Positions 18,211-26,904 are shown, counted from the stretch's first letter. The stretch: 64,000 nucleotides of DNA from Bog-756 sp963727955 (GCA_963727955.1 CAVSII010000007.1:332523-396522), one strand, 5' to 3'. The notes: generated by a model not told the origin, from the letters alone. Numbers and translations: made by a program.

Positions 18211-19068
18211 GTGGCACCCTGTCCTGTGCCCGTTGAGCAGCCGACCGGAGGACCATCGCCCGGCAGCCCGGTGATCACTATCGACCATGTGTCGGTGGTG
18301 CGCGAGGGGATACCGATCCTGGACGATGTGACCTGGACTGTGGGGTCCGGTCAGCGTTGGGCCCTGCTCGGGCCCAACGGATCGGGTAAGACCACCCTGC
18401 TCAAGGTGGCCGGTTCGGCGCTGTGGCCCACCCGCGGCACGGTGGAGATACTGGGCCAGCGGCTGGGGCGGGTGGACATGCGCCAACTGCGCAAGCGCAT
18501 CGCCGTGGTCAGCGCGTCGGTGACCCGAACCCTGCGCCCCCAAATCTCGGCCATCGAGGTCGTGCTGACCGGCCGCCACGCTGCTCTGGAAACCTGGTGG
18601 AACGAGTACACCGACGAGGACGAGGACGAGGCCCGTGCCCTCCTGACCGAAGCCGGTTTCGGTGGGAGCAGTTTCGCTCTGCGGCCGTTCGGCCTGTTGT
18701 CGGAGGGTGAGCGCCAACAGGTGCTGCTGGCCCGGGCTCTCATGGGGAGGCCGGAGTTGATCCTCATGGACGAGCCGGCCGCCGGCCTCGACCTCGGGGC
18801 CCGCGAACGACTTCTGGCTCGTCTGGCCTCCCTGGCCGGTGACCCCTCGGTACCCCCTCTCGTCCTGGTCACCCACCACATCGAGGAGATCCCGCCCGGT
18901 GTGACCCATGCCGGCCTCTTGCGCCAGGCCAAGGTGCGTGCGGCCGGCAAGATCGAGGACGTTCTCACCAGTGGAGCGGTGTCCGACACTTTCGGCGTCG
19001 ACGTCGTCGTGGACCACCAGGACGGTCGCTGGACGGCCCGGGCTGCCCCCACGGCGGACCGGATCTGA
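18211..19068 (+). CDS. ABC transporter ATP-binding protein
   Basis: About 285 aa. Walker A is 'GPNGSGKTT', the ABC signature is 'LLSEGERQQVLLARAL', Walker B is 'LILMDEPAAGLDLG' and the switch His is in 'VTHHIEEIP'. It resembles ModF/iron-type single-domain ATPases. No permease or binding-protein gene lies next to it, so its partner is unknown. The start is uncertain (GTG 18211 or GTG 18226); neither has a clear ribosome site. Confidence 0.88.
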   Translation: MAPCPVPVEQPTGGPSPGSPVITIDHVSVVREGIPILDDVTWTVGSGQRWALLGPNGSGKTTLLKVAGSALWPTRGTVEILGQRLGRVDMRQLRKRIAVVSASVTRTLRPQISAIEVVLTGRHAALETWWNEYTDEDEDEARALLTEAGFGGSSFALRPFGLLSEGERQQVLLARALMGRPELILMDEPAAGLDLGARERLLARLASLAGDPSVPPLVLVTHHIEEIPPGVTHAGLLRQAKVRAAGKIEDVLTSGAVSDTFGVDVVVDHQDGRWTARAAPTADRI

Positions 19069-19246
19069 GGGGCGGGCCCTGTCGACCGGTCACCGGTTGC
19101 GCCAGTCCGATGCTCTCCCACCGTCACCTGTGGCGTAGGAGCGGGTAGGACGTCGAAGGGGGCGGCAGTAGTGTCCGCATGGCCGCGCCCGGTGACGGCA
19201 CGGCGGAATGGACGGCGACGACGAAGCCGAGAGGAGTGGCCGACAC

Positions 19247-20122
19247 ATGGGGATACCAAAGGATCTCGGGGTGATCGACACCATGGTGGGTTTCCCGCAC
19301 GCCGACATGAAGGAGGCCTACCGCTTCATCACCCGGCAGACCAAGGACGTCGAATCCCGGGAGGAGTTCGAGTTCCCGGTCGAGTACATCTTCAAGCAGG
19401 TTCCAGGCAAAGAACTGAAAGGGGCGACGGATCCGATCGGCGTGACCCTCCGCGAGATGGATCTGTGGGGTGTCGAAATGGGGCTGATCGGAGTCGACGA
19501 TCCTGGCGGGGTGGGCGCCGAGGCGGTAGGGGCACATCCCGACCGGTTCATTCCTTGCGCCAACGTCGACCCCAACGACGGCATGGCCGGCATCCGACTG
19601 CTGGTCGAGCAGTACGAGACCTACGGTGTGCGCGCCGTCGGCGTGTTTCCTGCCGGAACCTTTCCCCAGGTACCGATCAACGACAAGAAGATGTACCCCC
19701 TCTACGGCAAGTGCGTTGAGTTGTCCATCCCCATCTTCTGCTGCGCCGGTATACCCGGGCCTCGGCTCAAAGCCGCCTGCCAACACGTGGAGCTCATCGA
19801 TGAGGTCATGTTTGACTTCCCCGATCTTGTCTTCGTCACCCGTCACGGCTGTGAACCGTGGACCGACCTGGCCGTCAAGCTCATGCTCAAATGGCCGGGC
19901 CTGCACTACTCGACGAGTGCCTTCGCTCCCAAGTACTACCCCGGCGCCATCGTCGACTACGCCAACAGCCGCGGCGCCGACAAGATCATCTATGCCGGCT
20001 ACTTTCCCATGGGGCTCTCCTTGGAACGGATCATGACCGAAATGCCGTCGGTGGGTTTCACCGACGAGGTATGGCCCAAATTCCTCCGTACCAACGCCAT
20101 GCGCGTCCTCGGACTGGGGTGA
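19247..20122 (+). CDS. Amidohydrolase-family (amidohydrolase 2) TIM-barrel protein
   Basis: 291 aa. The pattern 'GVIDTMVGFPHAD', 'RFIPCANVDPNDGMAGIR', 'VTRHGCEPWTDLAVKLMLKWP' and 'ADKIIYAGYFPMGLSLER' matches the amidohydrolase-2 group (decarboxylases and lactonases such as ACMSD-like proteins). The usual N-terminal metal motif HxH is not present ('DTMVGFPHAD'), so the metal site may be altered. ATG 19247 follows GAGGAG at 19231; the frame is open back to 19208. Substrate unknown. Confidence 0.8.
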   Translation: MGIPKDLGVIDTMVGFPHADMKEAYRFITRQTKDVESREEFEFPVEYIFKQVPGKELKGATDPIGVTLREMDLWGVEMGLIGVDDPGGVGAEAVGAHPDRFIPCANVDPNDGMAGIRLLVEQYETYGVRAVGVFPAGTFPQVPINDKKMYPLYGKCVELSIPIFCCAGIPGPRLKAACQHVELIDEVMFDFPDLVFVTRHGCEPWTDLAVKLMLKWPGLHYSTSAFAPKYYPGAIVDYANSRGADKIIYAGYFPMGLSLERIMTEMPSVGFTDEVWPKFLRTNAMRVLGLG

Positions 20123-20171
20123 TTTCCACCGGAGCCCGTTGAGCAGGCCGCCGTCCAGCCGGATGACGGCC

Positions 20172-20189
20172 GGGGGGGGGGGGGGGGGG
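20172..20189. repeat. 18-base poly-G tract
   Basis: Eighteen consecutive G residues lie between the amidohydrolase stop and the DsbA-like gene, about 120 bp before the latter's start. Short GCCGTC/GACGGC arms flank it on both sides. Such a tract is prone to replication slippage and to sequencing-length error. Confidence 0.9.
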
Positions 20190-20194
20190 TGACC

Positions 20195-20217
20195 GGCGCC
20201 GTCGAAGAGACGGCGCC
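20195..20217. terminator. GC-rich hairpin after amidohydrolase gene
   Basis: GGCGCCGTC (20195-20203) and GACGGCGCC (20209-20217) form a perfect 9-bp stem with a 5-base loop. No U-tract follows, so it may be a factor-dependent or actinobacterial-style terminator, or a structure in the leader of the next gene. Confidence 0.45.
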
Positions 20218-20310
20218 AGCGGGGTGGAACCGAGTCAGGGAACACAGCGCCCGCCGGCGGGGTTGACCGGGTGAGGGTCGAGTGGGGCCCGATGCTCCGA
20301 GGAGGATGCT

Positions 20311-20931
20311 GTGCCCGATCAAACAACCACCCAGAAGGCTGACTTTTGGTTCGATCCGCTGTGCCCGTGGGCATGGATCACCTCACGCTGGATTCTGGAG
20401 GCGGCCAAGGTGCGGCCTCTCACCGTCGAATGGCACGTGATGTCGTTGGCCTATCTGAATGCCGCCAAAGAGGACCTCCCCGACGACTACCGGCAGCTGC
20501 TGGCCGAGGCCTGGGGGCCGGTGCGGGTGTGCATGGCCGCCGAGCAGTTGGCGGGGAGCGAGGTCCTGGGGCCGCTCTACACGGCACTGGGCGACCGGTT
20601 CCACGTCGAGCACAAGCCCAAGGAACGGGCCACCATCGAAGAGGCATTGGTCGAAGCCGGTCTCCCGACCAGCCTGGCCGACGCGGCCGACTCCGACGCT
20701 CTGGACGACGCCATCAAGAAGTCCCATCACGCCGGTATGGACCAGGTTGGCTACGAAGTAGGGACACCGGTCATCAGTGTCGAGGGTGTGGCCTTCTTCG
20801 GCCCGGTGATCACGCCGGCGCCCAAGGGCGAGGCGGCCGGCGCTCTGTGGGACGGCGTGCTGGTCGTGGCGGGCACACCCGGCTTCTTCGAGCTCAAGCG
20901 CAGTCGCGACCAGCCTCCGACTTTCGACTGA
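20311..20931 (+). CDS. DsbA-family protein, Rv2466c-like (mycothiol-dependent disulfide/nitroreductase type)
   Basis: 206 aa, closely patterned on mycobacterial Rv2466c: 'ADFWFDPLCPWAWITSRWILE' (as two short matches), 'VEWHVMSLAYLN', 'AWGPVRV', 'KSHHAGMDQVGYEVGTP' and 'GVAFFGPV'. The active site reads CPWA instead of CPWC, so the second cysteine is absent and a mycothiol-linked single-Cys mechanism is likely. GTG 20311 follows GGAGGA. Soluble, with no signal peptide despite the DsbA name. Confidence 0.9.
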   Translation: MPDQTTTQKADFWFDPLCPWAWITSRWILEAAKVRPLTVEWHVMSLAYLNAAKEDLPDDYRQLLAEAWGPVRVCMAAEQLAGSEVLGPLYTALGDRFHVEHKPKERATIEEALVEAGLPTSLADAADSDALDDAIKKSHHAGMDQVGYEVGTPVISVEGVAFFGPVITPAPKGEAAGALWDGVLVVAGTPGFFELKRSRDQPPTFD

Positions 20932-21234
20932 TCAACACCGGCGACTGCCGGAAGGTCCCGGCGGCTGGGCCGGTGGGGCCGCGGGCAAGACCTGACCGGC
21001 CGTTGGCCCTCGAGCCCCGCCCCTTCGAGGCGTCGTCGATGGTCGTCACCTGGCTCTTTGCCGCCGAGTTGAGCGGTGGGTCGGGCCACGGTACAAATTG
21101 GCTCTGCAAGGCGGGGAGAGCCTTTGACACCACGGAGCGTGGTGTTCTGTCGGCACTGTCATTCCCCGACCATCCACCACGGACGGATAGCCCCTGGTTA
21201 GGGTTTTTCGTCACGAAGGTCGGTCGAGGAGTTG
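20932..21234. other. Intergenic region with a short inverted repeat
   Basis: A 303-bp gap with no supportable gene. It contains a perfect inverted repeat, ACACCACG-GAG-CGTGGTGT at 21127-21145, that could be a hairpin terminator for the DsbA-like gene or an operator for the SepX-like gene. Nothing else was recognised. Confidence 0.45.
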
Positions 21235-21969
21235 ATGCCCATGGTCCTTGTGATCATCGTTGGCGTGGCATGGATCATAATTTTGGTACCGAGCGTGATG
21301 AAGCGTCGGTCCCGTGCGGTCGGTGAGATCGGTTCCATCTCCCACTTCCATCAGCAACTCCGGGTTCTCGAGCACTCTGCTCCCCAGCCCATTGTGGCGC
21401 CGGCCTACCGGTTGAGGGCGGTCGACGGCAGCGGTGATCCGACCGGTGTTAGCCACGGCTCCAGCGAGGCCCCCGTCCTGACCGTGGTCGGAGCCGACCA
21501 ACTTCCGCGGCCTGCGCTGGCCTTCCTGGGCGATGACCCGCCGTCCGCCGACGGTGGAGCGGCCGTCGACTTGCCGACCACGCCGGCGGCCCCAGAGGTC
21601 GTTTTGGCCGACGGGTCGATGGCGGTCACCAGGAGCGACGAGCACGTCACCCCGGCGCGGACGGGTGATTCCCTCCGACGCCAAATCGTCCGCCGCCGTC
21701 GGCGCGACACCCTCGGTGTGCTGTTCGGCATCTTCGTCGTCACCGCCCTGATCGGTCTCGTCCCTGGCGCATCGATCACCTGGGTGGTCACCGCCCTGTC
21801 GGGACTGGCTCTGGTCGTTTATGTGGCCTTCCTCGTCCATCTGCGGCGGATGGCCGAGGAGCGGGACCAGAAGCTGCACTACCTCAATCCCGGGGGCGTC
21901 GTGCGTGCTCCCGTGACCGCCAGCGGTCGGTACGCCCACCCCTCGAACCAGGCCGTCGCCGCACGCTGA
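21235..21969 (+). CDS. SepX/GlpR-like actinobacterial membrane protein
   Basis: About 244 aa. One N-terminal membrane segment ('VLVIIVGVAWIIILVPSVM') is followed by a basic 'KRRSRAVGEI' and a long polar middle region, then an arginine cluster and two C-terminal segments ('LGVLFGIFVVTALIGLV' and 'ITWVVTALSGLALVVYVAFLV'). This layout matches the SepX/GlpR family, which supports division-septum assembly in Streptomyces. GAGGAG at 21226-21231 precedes ATG 21235 and ATG 21241. Assignment rests on architecture, not on close identity. Confidence 0.65.
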   Translation: MPMVLVIIVGVAWIIILVPSVMKRRSRAVGEIGSISHFHQQLRVLEHSAPQPIVAPAYRLRAVDGSGDPTGVSHGSSEAPVLTVVGADQLPRPALAFLGDDPPSADGGAAVDLPTTPAAPEVVLADGSMAVTRSDEHVTPARTGDSLRRQIVRRRRRDTLGVLFGIFVVTALIGLVPGASITWVVTALSGLALVVYVAFLVHLRRMAEERDQKLHYLNPGGVVRAPVTASGRYAHPSNQAVAAR

Positions 21970-22026
21970 CCCCGTGGGGTGACCGTCGGCTCGCCGGAGG
22001 GTCGGGCCCGCTGGGTAGGATGCGGC

Positions 22027-22767
22027 ATGACCTCAGATCCCATGGCATCAGAGACGACCGGCCCGACCCCACGGGGAACGTCCCCCCTCCCACCGGCTAC
22101 AACGGACGACGCTGTGCGCCGAGCGGTGGAAGGTCGGGAGCTCCTCTCCCATCCCTTCTACCAGCGCTGGCAGGCCGGCCAGCTGGCCGAGGGCGAGCTG
22201 GCCGACTACGCCGTCCAGTACCGGTCTTTCGAAGCTGCCCTGCCGGCCGTGCTCACAGCAGTGACCCACCAGTTCCGAGCTCAGGGTGCGCCCGGCCCGG
22301 CCGTCGCCGTCCAGGGGAACCTGGCCGATGAGATGGGTCGTCCCGAGCCTCACCTCGACCTGTTCGACAGCTTCGCCGATGCGGTGGGATCGAAGGGGGC
22401 GGCTGCGCCGGGTCCCGCCGCCGATGCCCTGGTGACCACCTACTTCGACCTGGTGGGGGAGGGCCCCGTTTCCGCTCTGGCCGGACTGGCGGCATACGAG
22501 AGCCAGGCATCGGCCATCGCCTCTTCCAAGGCCGACGGTCTGCGCCGCTGGTACGAGCTGGACGCCACCGGTACGGCGTTCTGGGACGTCCACGCCGCCA
22601 TGGACGCTGACCACGCCGAGTGGGCCACCGACGCCCTCGACCAGGCCGGTGCCGATCCGGGACAGGTGGAGCGGTCCGCCCGGCGGGCGGCCGATGCCTG
22701 GTGGGCCTTGCTGGACGAGCGCGAGGCCGCCGCGCCCTCGTCAGCCCAGCTCGGTTCCCACCACTGA
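22027..22767 (+). CDS. PqqC/TenA-fold iron-containing redox enzyme-like protein
   Basis: 246 aa. The helical pattern 'LLSHPFYQRWQAGQLAEGEL', 'YAVQYRSFEAALPAVL', 'NLADEMGRPEPHLDLF', 'LAAYESQASAIASSK' and 'WDVHAAMDADHAEWA' is the haem-oxygenase-like fold of the PqqC/TenA/CADD group. The Glu and His residues in these segments match the metal ligands of di-iron members. Substrate unknown. Its 3' end overlaps the convergent thiolase gene by 27 bp. Confidence 0.82.
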   Translation: MTSDPMASETTGPTPRGTSPLPPATTDDAVRRAVEGRELLSHPFYQRWQAGQLAEGELADYAVQYRSFEAALPAVLTAVTHQFRAQGAPGPAVAVQGNLADEMGRPEPHLDLFDSFADAVGSKGAAAPGPAADALVTTYFDLVGEGPVSALAGLAAYESQASAIASSKADGLRRWYELDATGTAFWDVHAAMDADHAEWATDALDQAGADPGQVERSARRAADAWWALLDEREAAAPSSAQLGSHH

Positions 22768-23931
22768 AACGAAGGACACCATCTCGCCTGGGTAACCTCC
22801 CAGATTGTGGGTGAGGGCTAGGGTCTTGTCGGAGGCGATCTGACGCTCGGGGGTGGCTTCGCCGCGCAGCTGCAGCCAGGTCTCGAAGAACATCCGGAGG
22901 CCGGAGGCTCCCACCGGATGCCCGAAGCTCTTGAGGCCGCCGTCCGGGTTGACGGGGAGGGCTCCGTGTAGGTCGAAGGTTCCGGCCAGTATCTCTTTCC
23001 ATGCCGCGCCGCGTTCGGCGAAACCGAGGTCCTCCATCAGGACCAGCTCGGTAGGGGTGAAGCAGTCGTGCACCTCGGCCATGGCCAGTTGGTGGCGCGG
23101 ATCGGTGATCCCGGCCTGCCGGTAGGCGTCCTCGGCGGCCTGTGCGCATTCGGGGAACCAGGTGTAGTCGTAGTCGGGATCATTCAGCCCCGACCCGCTG
23201 CCGGCGGCGAAGGACAGCGCTTTTATGTAGAGCGGCGTATCGGTGTAGCGCAAGGCATCCTCGGCCCGGACCACGATGGCGGCGGCAGCTCCGTCGGCCA
23301 CCCCGGCGCAGTCGAACACCCCGAGGCGCCCGGCGACCCGGGGTGAGGCACAGATGGTTTCGGTGGAGACCTCCTTGCGGAACTGGGCCCGTGGATTGAG
23401 CGCCCCGTTCTTGTGGTTCTTCCACGAGATGCGGGCCAGCACCTCGCTCAGCTCATCCTCGCTCACCCCGTACTTCTTCCCGTAGGCCGGTGCCACCATC
23501 GAGAACATGGCCGCCGCCGTCAGGGTGCGGGCGGTGCCGTCATTGGGAATGGGGAAGGCATTGAGCCCCTGGTAACCGGAGTCCTTGACCTTTTCGGCGC
23601 CCACCGCCATGGCCATGTCGTAGGCCCCGGAGGCCACGGCATAGGCCGCCGCCCGGAGCGCTTCGGAACCGGTCGTGCAGTAGTTCTCGACACGGGTGAC
23701 CGGCTTGCCCTCGAGCTGCAGGGGCCGGGCCAGGGTGATCCCGCTCATACCCGACTGAGCCGTGCCCAGCCAGTAGGCGTCGACGTCGTCCTTGGTCGCC
23801 CCGGCCGAGGCGAAGGTCTGTTCGGACGCATCGATGATCAGGTCGTCGAGGCTCTTGTCCCAATGCTCGGCGAAACGGGTGCAACCCATGCCCACGATGG
23901 CCACCCTGTCCTTGATCCCATGTGATGCCAT
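22741..23931 (-). CDS. Thiolase-family protein, lipid-transfer (Ltp/SCPx thiolase) type
   Basis: 396 aa. The nucleophile region 'VENYCTTGSEALRAAAYAV', 'AEVHDCFTPTELV' and 'KSFGHPVGASGLRMF' are those of the SCPx/Ltp thiolase branch, which includes aldolases such as Ltp2 that act on CoA thioesters of sterol side chains. ATG 23931 follows GAGGAGAGG. It lies 115 bp after the HMG-CoA-synthase-like/OB-fold gene on the same strand. In Ltp-type systems an OB-fold (DUF35) partner is needed, and the upstream gene supplies one. Confidence 0.9.
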   Translation of the reverse strand: MASHGIKDRVAIVGMGCTRFAEHWDKSLDDLIIDASEQTFASAGATKDDVDAYWLGTAQSGMSGITLARPLQLEGKPVTRVENYCTTGSEALRAAAYAVASGAYDMAMAVGAEKVKDSGYQGLNAFPIPNDGTARTLTAAAMFSMVAPAYGKKYGVSEDELSEVLARISWKNHKNGALNPRAQFRKEVSTETICASPRVAGRLGVFDCAGVADGAAAAIVVRAEDALRYTDTPLYIKALSFAAGSGSGLNDPDYDYTWFPECAQAAEDAYRQAGITDPRHQLAMAEVHDCFTPTELVLMEDLGFAERGAAWKEILAGTFDLHGALPVNPDGGLKSFGHPVGASGLRMFFETWLQLRGEATPERQIASDKTLALTHNLGGYPGEMVSFVSVVGTELG

Positions 23932-23955
23932 CGAACCTCTCCTCGTGCCTCTTTT

Positions 23956-24017
23956 GTGAACACGCCTCTGTGTGGGCGTGCCGCTGTGTGAACATGCCTG
24001 TGTGAACATGCCTCTGT
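23956..24017. repeat. Four imperfect 16-bp tandem repeats
   Basis: Units of about 16 bp (consensus TGTGAACATGCCTCTG) at 23956, 23972, 23988 (14 bp) and 24002. They lie in the leader between the HMGCS-like gene stop and the thiolase start, upstream of the thiolase ribosome site. Confidence 0.75.
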
Positions 24018-24046
24018 ATGAGGCAATCGTGGTCCTGGCTGGTTGG

Positions 24047-25468
24047 TCAGGCGCCGGACCGGACCGGCTTGGCCTTCCAGAAGTAGTCGTGGATGCCGTC
24101 GGCCGTGAACAATTTCCGGAAGGTCATGGTGACCCGGTCGCCGATGGCCACCTGGTCGGGGTCCACGTCGGTCAGCTCCACCGGGAAACGGCCGCCGCCG
24201 TCGAAGTCGAGCACGGCGAACACGATCGGGGGGCTGGGCGAGTAGGCCAGCCGGTCGATGGTGTAGGTGGCGATGGTGGCCTGTGCGTCGGCCCGGTCGA
24301 TGGGGTCCATGTCGTCGACGGCACCGCCCTTCATCGACACCCGGGCCGGGGGGAGGTGCACGGCCTCGGAGGTGCGATCGCGGGAACCGACGAAGCCGAA
24401 CTTCCAGTCCTCGTTGCGCCAGGCGGCCGAGGCCGACACCCGTTGGGGCTCTGGTCGTCGCGGAGGTTCGGGGGTCACCATGCCCCGCCAGGACAGGAAC
24501 GTCCCGTAGCGGAGATCGGCCGCCGCCTCGATCTGGTCGGCCACCGGGTCGGCGGACGGCCACTCGGTCAGGGCTGCGGTGGTCCGGAACAACAGGACGT
24601 CGGCTCCGTCGGCCAGGGATACCACCGCCACCACCTGGCCCGGCTCGGCCTGCTCCAACAGGCTGGCCAGGAGCAGCCCGGGGTGGGCTGCCCCCGTCTG
24701 CCCGACCGATGAGGACAGATCATCGGACAACGCACCGTCGGTCAGGCCCAGCTTGCGTCCGAGGGCCCGCACCGCCCGGCCGTGCATGCCGGTCACGGCC
24801 ACCCGGTCGACCTGCTCGGGGCTGAGCCCGGTGGCCTTCAGAGCCGATTCCCACGCCTCCACGCCGAGGGGGACGTAGCGGGTCTCGCCGAAGCGCTCCT
24901 CCCACGACCGCGACCGGCGGTCACCGGCCGTCCGCCAACGGTCCAGGAATTCGTCGCTGACCGACGCCCCACCCAGGTACTCGGCGATCACCGGCGCGCT
25001 GGTGCCGTCGTCCCCCACCAGGACAGCGGCGGCCCCGTCACCTCCGGCCACCTCGTCGGACGAGGTCGGAAGTCCGTCCCGCATGTCGGCCAGGACGACC
25101 AGGGTGGTTCCCGAGCCCGGGGCCCCCAGGGTGGCCCGGAGGGCACCCACTCCCGAGCGGAGGGCACCCCCGAAGTCGAAGGCGGACACGCTGGACGGCT
25201 GACGGAGGGCGGCGTGGATGGCGGTGGCGTTGGTCTTGTCGAGATAGGCCGGCGTGGCGGTGGCGAACCAGACGGCCTCGGGGGCGACGGCCGGTGCCGA
25301 TCGCAGGGCCAGGCGGGCCGCCTCCACCCCCATTGTGGTGGTGTCCTCGTCGTGGGAGGCCACCGACCGGGTCCCTTTGCCGCCCCCGTTTCCGAAAACC
25401 TGGGCCACCTCGCTGCGTTGCAGCCGCCGGTAGGGGACGTACCCGGCGATGCTCACGATTCCTCTCAC
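24047..25468 (-). CDS. HMG-CoA-synthase-like thiolase-fold protein fused to DUF35 OB-fold domain
   Basis: About 473 aa. Residues 1-330 follow the HMG-CoA synthase/KAS III fold ('VSIAGYVPYRRL', 'TTTMGVEAARLAL', 'GGDGAAAVLVG', 'GQTGAAHPGLLLASLLE'). Where the family has its nucleophilic Cys ('A-C-K/R-x-G') this protein has Leu103 ('FGGALRSGVG'). The C-terminal 130 residues are a DUF35 OB-fold ('AVHLPPARVSM', 'FPVELTDVDPDQVAIGDRVTMTFRKLF'); the usual zinc-ribbon cysteines are missing. GTG 25468 is chosen from GAAGGGAAG upstream. It is probably a non-catalytic scaffold or partner for the downstream thiolase. Confidence 0.85.
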   Translation of the reverse strand: MRGIVSIAGYVPYRRLQRSEVAQVFGNGGGKGTRSVASHDEDTTTMGVEAARLALRSAPAVAPEAVWFATATPAYLDKTNATAIHAALRQPSSVSAFDFGGALRSGVGALRATLGAPGSGTTLVVLADMRDGLPTSSDEVAGGDGAAAVLVGDDGTSAPVIAEYLGGASVSDEFLDRWRTAGDRRSRSWEERFGETRYVPLGVEAWESALKATGLSPEQVDRVAVTGMHGRAVRALGRKLGLTDGALSDDLSSSVGQTGAAHPGLLLASLLEQAEPGQVVAVVSLADGADVLLFRTTAALTEWPSADPVADQIEAAADLRYGTFLSWRGMVTPEPPRRPEPQRVSASAAWRNEDWKFGFVGSRDRTSEAVHLPPARVSMKGGAVDDMDPIDRADAQATIATYTIDRLAYSPSPPIVFAVLDFDGGGRFPVELTDVDPDQVAIGDRVTMTFRKLFTADGIHDYFWKAKPVRSGA

Positions 25469-25652
25469 CGACTCGGCTTCCCTTCGTTTCGGGGTCAGGC
25501 CGACACCCGACCGGTGCCGGTGGCCCTGCCCGGCTGCAGGTGTTCCGGCCCTTTCGGCCCGAAGGACCTCCGGCCGAACCAAGCCGGGGACGGACCCACC
25601 GGGCCGTCACGCTGGCTCCGACTCCGTGCTCATCCTATGATGTCCACAGTAT

Positions 25653-25667
25653 CTGACGGTCTGTCAG
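25653..25667. promoter_or_regulatory. Palindromic operator candidate in divergent promoter
   Basis: CTGAC-GGTCT-GTCAG is a perfect 5-bp inverted repeat in the 243-bp gap between the HMGCS-like gene (minus) and the first acyl-CoA dehydrogenase (plus). Its size and symmetry suit a TetR-family dimer, and position would let it control both arms of the module. The regulator is not in the window. Confidence 0.5.
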
Positions 25668-25711
25668 GAAACCACTCTGCGCTACAGCCCAGCCGCCTAC
25701 GGAGGCCCACC

Positions 25712-26893
25712 ATGGACTTCGAATTCACGCCCGAACAGCTCGAATTCGTCAAGGAGGTCGAGGAATTCCTCGACGCCAACGACGATCCCGAGGTGTTCGA
25801 CCTCACCCGCGAGAACATGGCCCAGATCGTGGACACCCCGGCCCGACGGAAGTTCATGGCCAAGGTCGGCGAACAGGGGTGGCTGGGCATCACCTGGCCC
25901 GAGGAGCACGGCGGCAAGGACGGCGAGGGCATCTACGAGTACCTGCTCAACGAGGCACTGGCGGCCCGGGGTGGACCGCAGATCGGCAAGGGCGTCGGCA
26001 TCATCGGCAAGACCATCATCAGCCACGGGAGCGACAAACTGAAGCAGGAGTTCCTGCCCAAGATCCTCCGCAACGAAGTCGAGTTCGCCGTGGGCTACTC
26101 CGAACCCAACGCCGGGTCGGACGCGGCGTCGATGCAGCTCAAGGCCACCCGCGATGGCGACGGATGGCTGCTCAACGGTCAGAAGACCTGGACCACCTCG
26201 GCCCACTTCGCCGACTGGTACTGGGTGGGGGCCCGCACCGATCCTGAGGCGCCCAAGCACCATGGCATCAGCCTCTTCCTCGTTCCCATGGACCAGCCGG
26301 GCATCACCGTCAAAGCCATCTGGACCATGGGGGACGAGCGGACCAACGAGGTCTATCTGGACGACGTATGGGTGTCGGACGACTACGTGGTCGGCGAGGT
26401 CAATCACGGATTCCAGTACATTTCGGAAGCGCTCGACCTCGAACGCTTCACTCTGTTCACCTACTCGCCCATCGCCCAGCGGCTCGATCTCCTCACCGAC
26501 TATGTGGCCACCACCTCCCGCGACGGTGAGCCCCTCAAGGACGACGCCGTGGTGCGGTCGCAGATCGCCCATCTCCACACCGAGGCGGAGGTGGCCCGGG
26601 TGCTCGGGCTCAAGTTCGTCTTCGCCTCCTCCACCGGGGGGTCGCCGCCCACCGCCGAGGCGTCCGAGTACAAACTGTTCACCACCGAATTCTCCAAACG
26701 TCTGGCCGATGCCTCCATGGACATCGCCGGTGCCGGGGCGCAGTTGCGGGTGCGTGACGACGACGCCCCCATGGTCGGTCGGGCCGAGTCGACCTACCGG
26801 TACACGGTGATCGACACCATCGGCGGCGGCGCCTCCGAAATCCAGAAGAACATCATCGCCCGGCGCAAGCTCGGTCTCCCCAAAAACTTCTGA
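25712..26893 (+). CDS. Acyl-CoA dehydrogenase
   Basis: 393 aa. 'WLGITWPEEHGGKDGEG', 'VGYSEPNAGSDAASM', 'LLNGQKTWTTSAHFADWYW' and the C-terminal 'IGGGASEIQKNIIARRKLGLP' are standard for actinobacterial FadE-type enzymes. The position that carries the catalytic Glu in short/medium-chain enzymes is Gly here ('IGGGAS'), as is usual in this subgroup, where the base can sit elsewhere or in a partner subunit. GGAGG precedes ATG 25712. First gene of a five-gene run. Confidence 0.94.
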   Translation: MDFEFTPEQLEFVKEVEEFLDANDDPEVFDLTRENMAQIVDTPARRKFMAKVGEQGWLGITWPEEHGGKDGEGIYEYLLNEALAARGGPQIGKGVGIIGKTIISHGSDKLKQEFLPKILRNEVEFAVGYSEPNAGSDAASMQLKATRDGDGWLLNGQKTWTTSAHFADWYWVGARTDPEAPKHHGISLFLVPMDQPGITVKAIWTMGDERTNEVYLDDVWVSDDYVVGEVNHGFQYISEALDLERFTLFTYSPIAQRLDLLTDYVATTSRDGEPLKDDAVVRSQIAHLHTEAEVARVLGLKFVFASSTGGSPPTAEASEYKLFTTEFSKRLADASMDIAGAGAQLRVRDDDAPMVGRAESTYRYTVIDTIGGGASEIQKNIIARRKLGLPKNF

Positions 26894-26904
26894 GCGCTAC
26901 CGCC

